Source of the DNA: Balneolaceae bacterium
GTDB taxonomy: Bacteria > Bacteroidota > Rhodothermia > Balneolales > Balneolaceae
Reading direction: 5' to 3'
Length of the DNA: 64,000 nt
NCBI GenBank assembly: GCA_034521495.1
Contig: JAXHMK010000021.1
Span: forward strand, 1 to 64,000
Shown piece after piece: positions 61,697-64,000 of this stretch; the stretch's first letter is position 1; each line of letters starts with the position of its first letter. A model generated the notes under the pieces. It saw only the letters and a program-made list of their open reading frames with translations, searched no databases and was not told the DNA's origin. The translations under genes and the position numbers were made by a program.

Positions 61697-64000
61697 ATGA
61701 GAATGTTTTTTCAGCTTCCTTTAAAAAAGAATGGTTTTGAAATCTCCAGTCTTTCTATACTTTTTCTGAGTTTTTGCACACTTTTTATCTCTTGCACAAA
61801 TTCAGAAAAAATAAATCTACAGGCTCCAAAAGGTTTAATAATCGAGTTATTGCGGGTTCCGGAAGAAGCTGTTATTACAGATCCTCAACCTGAATTTGGA
61901 TGGATTGTGAATGACTCCCGCCGCGGAGCCATGCAGTCTGCCTGGCAAATATTGGTCAGTTCTGATAAAGAACGTATTCAGAATGATCAGGGAGATATGT
62001 GGAATTCAGGAAAAACCGACTCAGATCAGTCAACGGATATTTCCTATGCCGGTAAACCACTGGAGCCTAATACTGTCTATTGGTGGAAGGTACGTACATG
62101 GGATCAACATGGGGAGGTGAGCGCCTACAGCACCCCGCAAAAATTTAATACCGGTGATTTTAATAATGAAGAGAGAAGCTGGCCTGGTGAAAGCCACTGG
62201 GTGCAGCTGGATGTAAATGGTGAAACAAAACATGTCTTTGAAAACAGACACCCGATACGGTACCATGAGGTAAAACCGGTTTCAGTAGTCAGGAATTCTG
62301 CCGGCAATCACTTTATCCGATTTGAAAAGGCAGCTTTCGGAGCGCTTAAACTAACACTTGATGCTCCTGAAAATGCTGACACGCTTATTGTCCATTTAGG
62401 CGAAGATGATACTTCGGAAAATATGGTTAATAAGAATCCGGGCGGTTCAATTACCTATAATCAGGTGAAAGTTGCTCTTAAACCTGGTAAATCCGAATAT
62501 ATTGTTGAGATTCCCAGGTTTGTTTCAAACTATCCCAACAGCCAGGTACTCGCTGATCACATGCCAGAAGTAACCGCCTTTCGTTATGCAGAGATAGAAG
62601 GCTGGGAAGGTGATTTGCAGCCTGACCAGATACGCCAGCTTGCTTTGCTTTACCATTTTGATGATGAGGCATCTTATTTTCAATCATCAGACGATAATCT
62701 GAATCAGATTTGGGAACTTAGCAAGCATACGCTTAAAGTAACGCCTTTTATGGGTGTATATATTGATGGCGGTGCCAGGGAACGGATGCCCTATGAAGCT
62801 GATGCTTATGTTCAGCAGATCAGTCATTATAGCGTAGACCGTGAATTTGCCATACAGCGTTATACTACAAACTTTTTGATCTTTAATCCAAGCTGGCCTA
62901 CGGAATGGCATCTGCATATTGTTCTCATGGCCTGGGCTGATTATATGGCAACCGGTAACTCTGAATTTCTTGAGAAATATTATGATGAGCTTAAAAAGAA
63001 AACACTGCTCGCCCTTGCCAGGGAAGACGGGCTTATAAGCACCCGCACAGGCCTTGTTACGAACGAATTTCTGGAGAGTATTCACTACCAGGGCGATAGT
63101 ATCAGGGACATTGTGGATTGGCCGCAGGGAACGCCCGCTAACGAGACTGAACTCCGAAGTGGTCATGGCAGTGTCTCGTTAGCCGGAGAAACAGATCGTT
63201 ATATTTTTTCTGATATCAATACCGTGGTAAATGCTTTTCACTATCGCAACCTGGTATTAATGGCAAAAATTGCCGGAGTACTTGATAAAACTGAAGATGA
63301 ACAATTTTTCAATGAAAGGTCTGAACTTGTTAAGAAATCCATGAACGAAAAACTGCTGGATGAAGAAACCGGTTTGTACAGAGATGGCGAGGGAGTAGAT
63401 CATCATGCGTTTCATGCCAGTATGTTTCCCGTGGCTTTTGGTATTGCTCCGGAGGAGAATTATCCTCAAATACGTGATTTTTTAATCTCTAAAGGCATGG
63501 CAAGCAGTCCATACGGAGCTCCCTATTTGTTTGACGCTCTCTACGAACTGGGGGCTGAAGATTATGCGTTCGAACTTCTGACCTCAGAGACGGACCGAAG
63601 CTGGATGAATATGATCCGGTTTGGTACCACGATCACTTCTGAAGCCTGGGACCTCAAATACAAACAGAACATGACCTGGAATCATGCCTGGGGTGCCTCT
63701 CCGGCATACATAATCACACGCGGGATATTTGGGATTCAAGCCCTTGAACCTGCTTACAAGACCGTACTCATAAAACCTCAACCGGGAGAATTGCAGAGTG
63801 CCGAAATAAAAAGTCCCACAATCAGAGGCCCTATTCATGCCAAATTCAACAGTGAACCGGAGGGAGTATTTAGTATGGAACTTGTCATTCCTGCCAATAC
63901 CAATGCCAGGGTAATGCTGCCCAAGCCCGATAAAGAAGATTTTACTTTACAATTAAATGGAGATGAAGTCTCTTATACTATTGAAGAAGAGTCAGTTTTA
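61697..64000 (+). CDS. Alpha-L-rhamnosidase-like (GH78) lipoprotein, cut by window edge
   Basis: An open frame of 768 codons with no stop before the edge. The ATG at 61697 starts a leader ending L-F-I-S-C, a plausible lipobox. An Ig/Fn3-like N-terminal domain of the GH78 type follows (A-V-I-T-D-P-Q-P-E-F-G-W, then S-A-W-Q-I-L-V-S, Y-W-W-K-V-R-T-W-D). Next come beta domains and an (alpha/alpha)6 catalytic barrel. D-G-G-A-R-E-R-M-P-Y-E-A-D at about 357-369 aligns with the D-x-x-x-R-E-R region that holds the acid Glu in GH78. The C-terminal beta domain begins near codon 690. It would release alpha-L-rhamnose from oligosaccharides, consistent with a sulfated rhamnan-type substrate. The C-terminus is outside the window. 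Confidence 0.85.
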   Translation, partial: MRMFFQLPLKKNGFEISSLSILFLSFCTLFISCTNSEKINLQAPKGLIIELLRVPEEAVITDPQPEFGWIVNDSRRGAMQSAWQILVSSDKERIQNDQGDMWNSGKTDSDQSTDISYAGKPLEPNTVYWWKVRTWDQHGEVSAYSTPQKFNTGDFNNEERSWPGESHWVQLDVNGETKHVFENRHPIRYHEVKPVSVVRNSAGNHFIRFEKAAFGALKLTLDAPENADTLIVHLGEDDTSENMVNKNPGGSITYNQVKVALKPGKSEYIVEIPRFVSNYPNSQVLADHMPEVTAFRYAEIEGWEGDLQPDQIRQLALLYHFDDEASYFQSSDDNLNQIWELSKHTLKVTPFMGVYIDGGARERMPYEADAYVQQISHYSVDREFAIQRYTTNFLIFNPSWPTEWHLHIVLMAWADYMATGNSEFLEKYYDELKKKTLLALAREDGLISTRTGLVTNEFLESIHYQGDSIRDIVDWPQGTPANETELRSGHGSVSLAGETDRYIFSDINTVVNAFHYRNLVLMAKIAGVLDKTEDEQFFNERSELVKKSMNEKLLDEETGLYRDGEGVDHHAFHASMFPVAFGIAPEENYPQIRDFLISKGMASSPYGAPYLFDALYELGAEDYAFELLTSETDRSWMNMIRFGTTITSEAWDLKYKQNMTWNHAWGASPAYIITRGIFGIQALEPAYKTVLIKPQPGELQSAEIKSPTIRGPIHAKFNSEPEGVFSMELVIPANTNARVMLPKPDKEDFTLQLNGDEVSYTIEEESVL

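Overview
The window reads as a piece of a marine or halophilic Bacteroidota/Balneolota-type chromosome. This is inferred from lipoprotein and Sec-type exports, SusC/SusD-like proteins, a FecI/FecR-type sigma/anti-sigma pair, DUF1080 and Gfo/Idh/MocA proteins with Tat-like leaders, and many G/C-rich palindromic intergenic repeats. Nothing in the sequence fixes the genus. No rRNA, tRNA or CRISPR array was seen. The theme is breakdown of a sulfated polysaccharide. There are nine S1-type sulfatase loci, six intact, one with a single frameshift and two decayed. In every one where the active-site motif can be read it is the Cys type (C-x-P/A-x-R), so formylglycine maturation is needed; no maturase gene is in the window. 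An alpha-L-rhamnosidase (GH78-like) runs off the right edge, so a rhamnose-containing sulfated glycan (for example an ulvan-like one) is a reasonable but unproven substrate.

Layout. (1) 1-8.9 kb is a graveyard of plus-strand pseudogenes: sulfatase, Gfo/Idh/MocA oxidoreductase, DUF1080 protein, a second sulfatase, an unidentified remnant, and a propeller plus DUF3604/PHP-like protein. (2) 9.2-47.5 kb is a largely intact core, all on the plus strand: sulfatases, an exported Gfo/Idh/MocA protein, a HEAT-DUF1080 lipoprotein (one frameshift), a metallophosphatase, a decayed alpha/beta-hydrolase, a beta-propeller lipoprotein, a four-gene cytoplasmic set (TIM-barrel epimerase, enolase-superfamily enzyme, VOC protein, D-2-hydroxyacid dehydrogenase), a ThuA-like protein, two large propeller-HEAT-cytochrome c proteins, an FAD-dependent oxidoreductase lipoprotein, three further sulfatases (one fused to HEAT repeats) and an octaheme cytochrome with TPRs. 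(3) 47.5-49.2 kb holds a Y1 (IS200/RAYT-like) transposase on the minus strand between two copies of a paired three-hairpin repeat. (4) 49.5-59.2 kb is a dying uptake locus: frameshifted ECF sigma factor, 2.4 kb of repeat-rich non-coding DNA, intact FecR-type anti-sigma, then badly frameshifted SusC and SusD genes. (5) 59.2-61.7 kb holds a decayed metallophosphatase, a decayed toxin-antitoxin pair with a hairpin element between its halves, and an SLH-domain remnant. (6) 61.7 kb to the edge is the GH78-like gene.

How the parts may work together (inference): sulfatases and the rhamnosidase trim the glycan outside the cytoplasm; Gfo/Idh, DUF1080, ThuA, FAD and propeller-cytochrome proteins form an oxidative arm in which sugars are oxidised and electrons pass through c-type hemes; the epimerase, enolase-superfamily, VOC and dehydrogenase genes process the resulting sugar acids or keto-sugars. 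The decayed sigma/SusCD locus suggests loss of one substrate-uptake branch. Frameshifts are dense on both flanks and rare in the core, which favours real decay, although uneven consensus quality cannot be excluded from the sequence alone.
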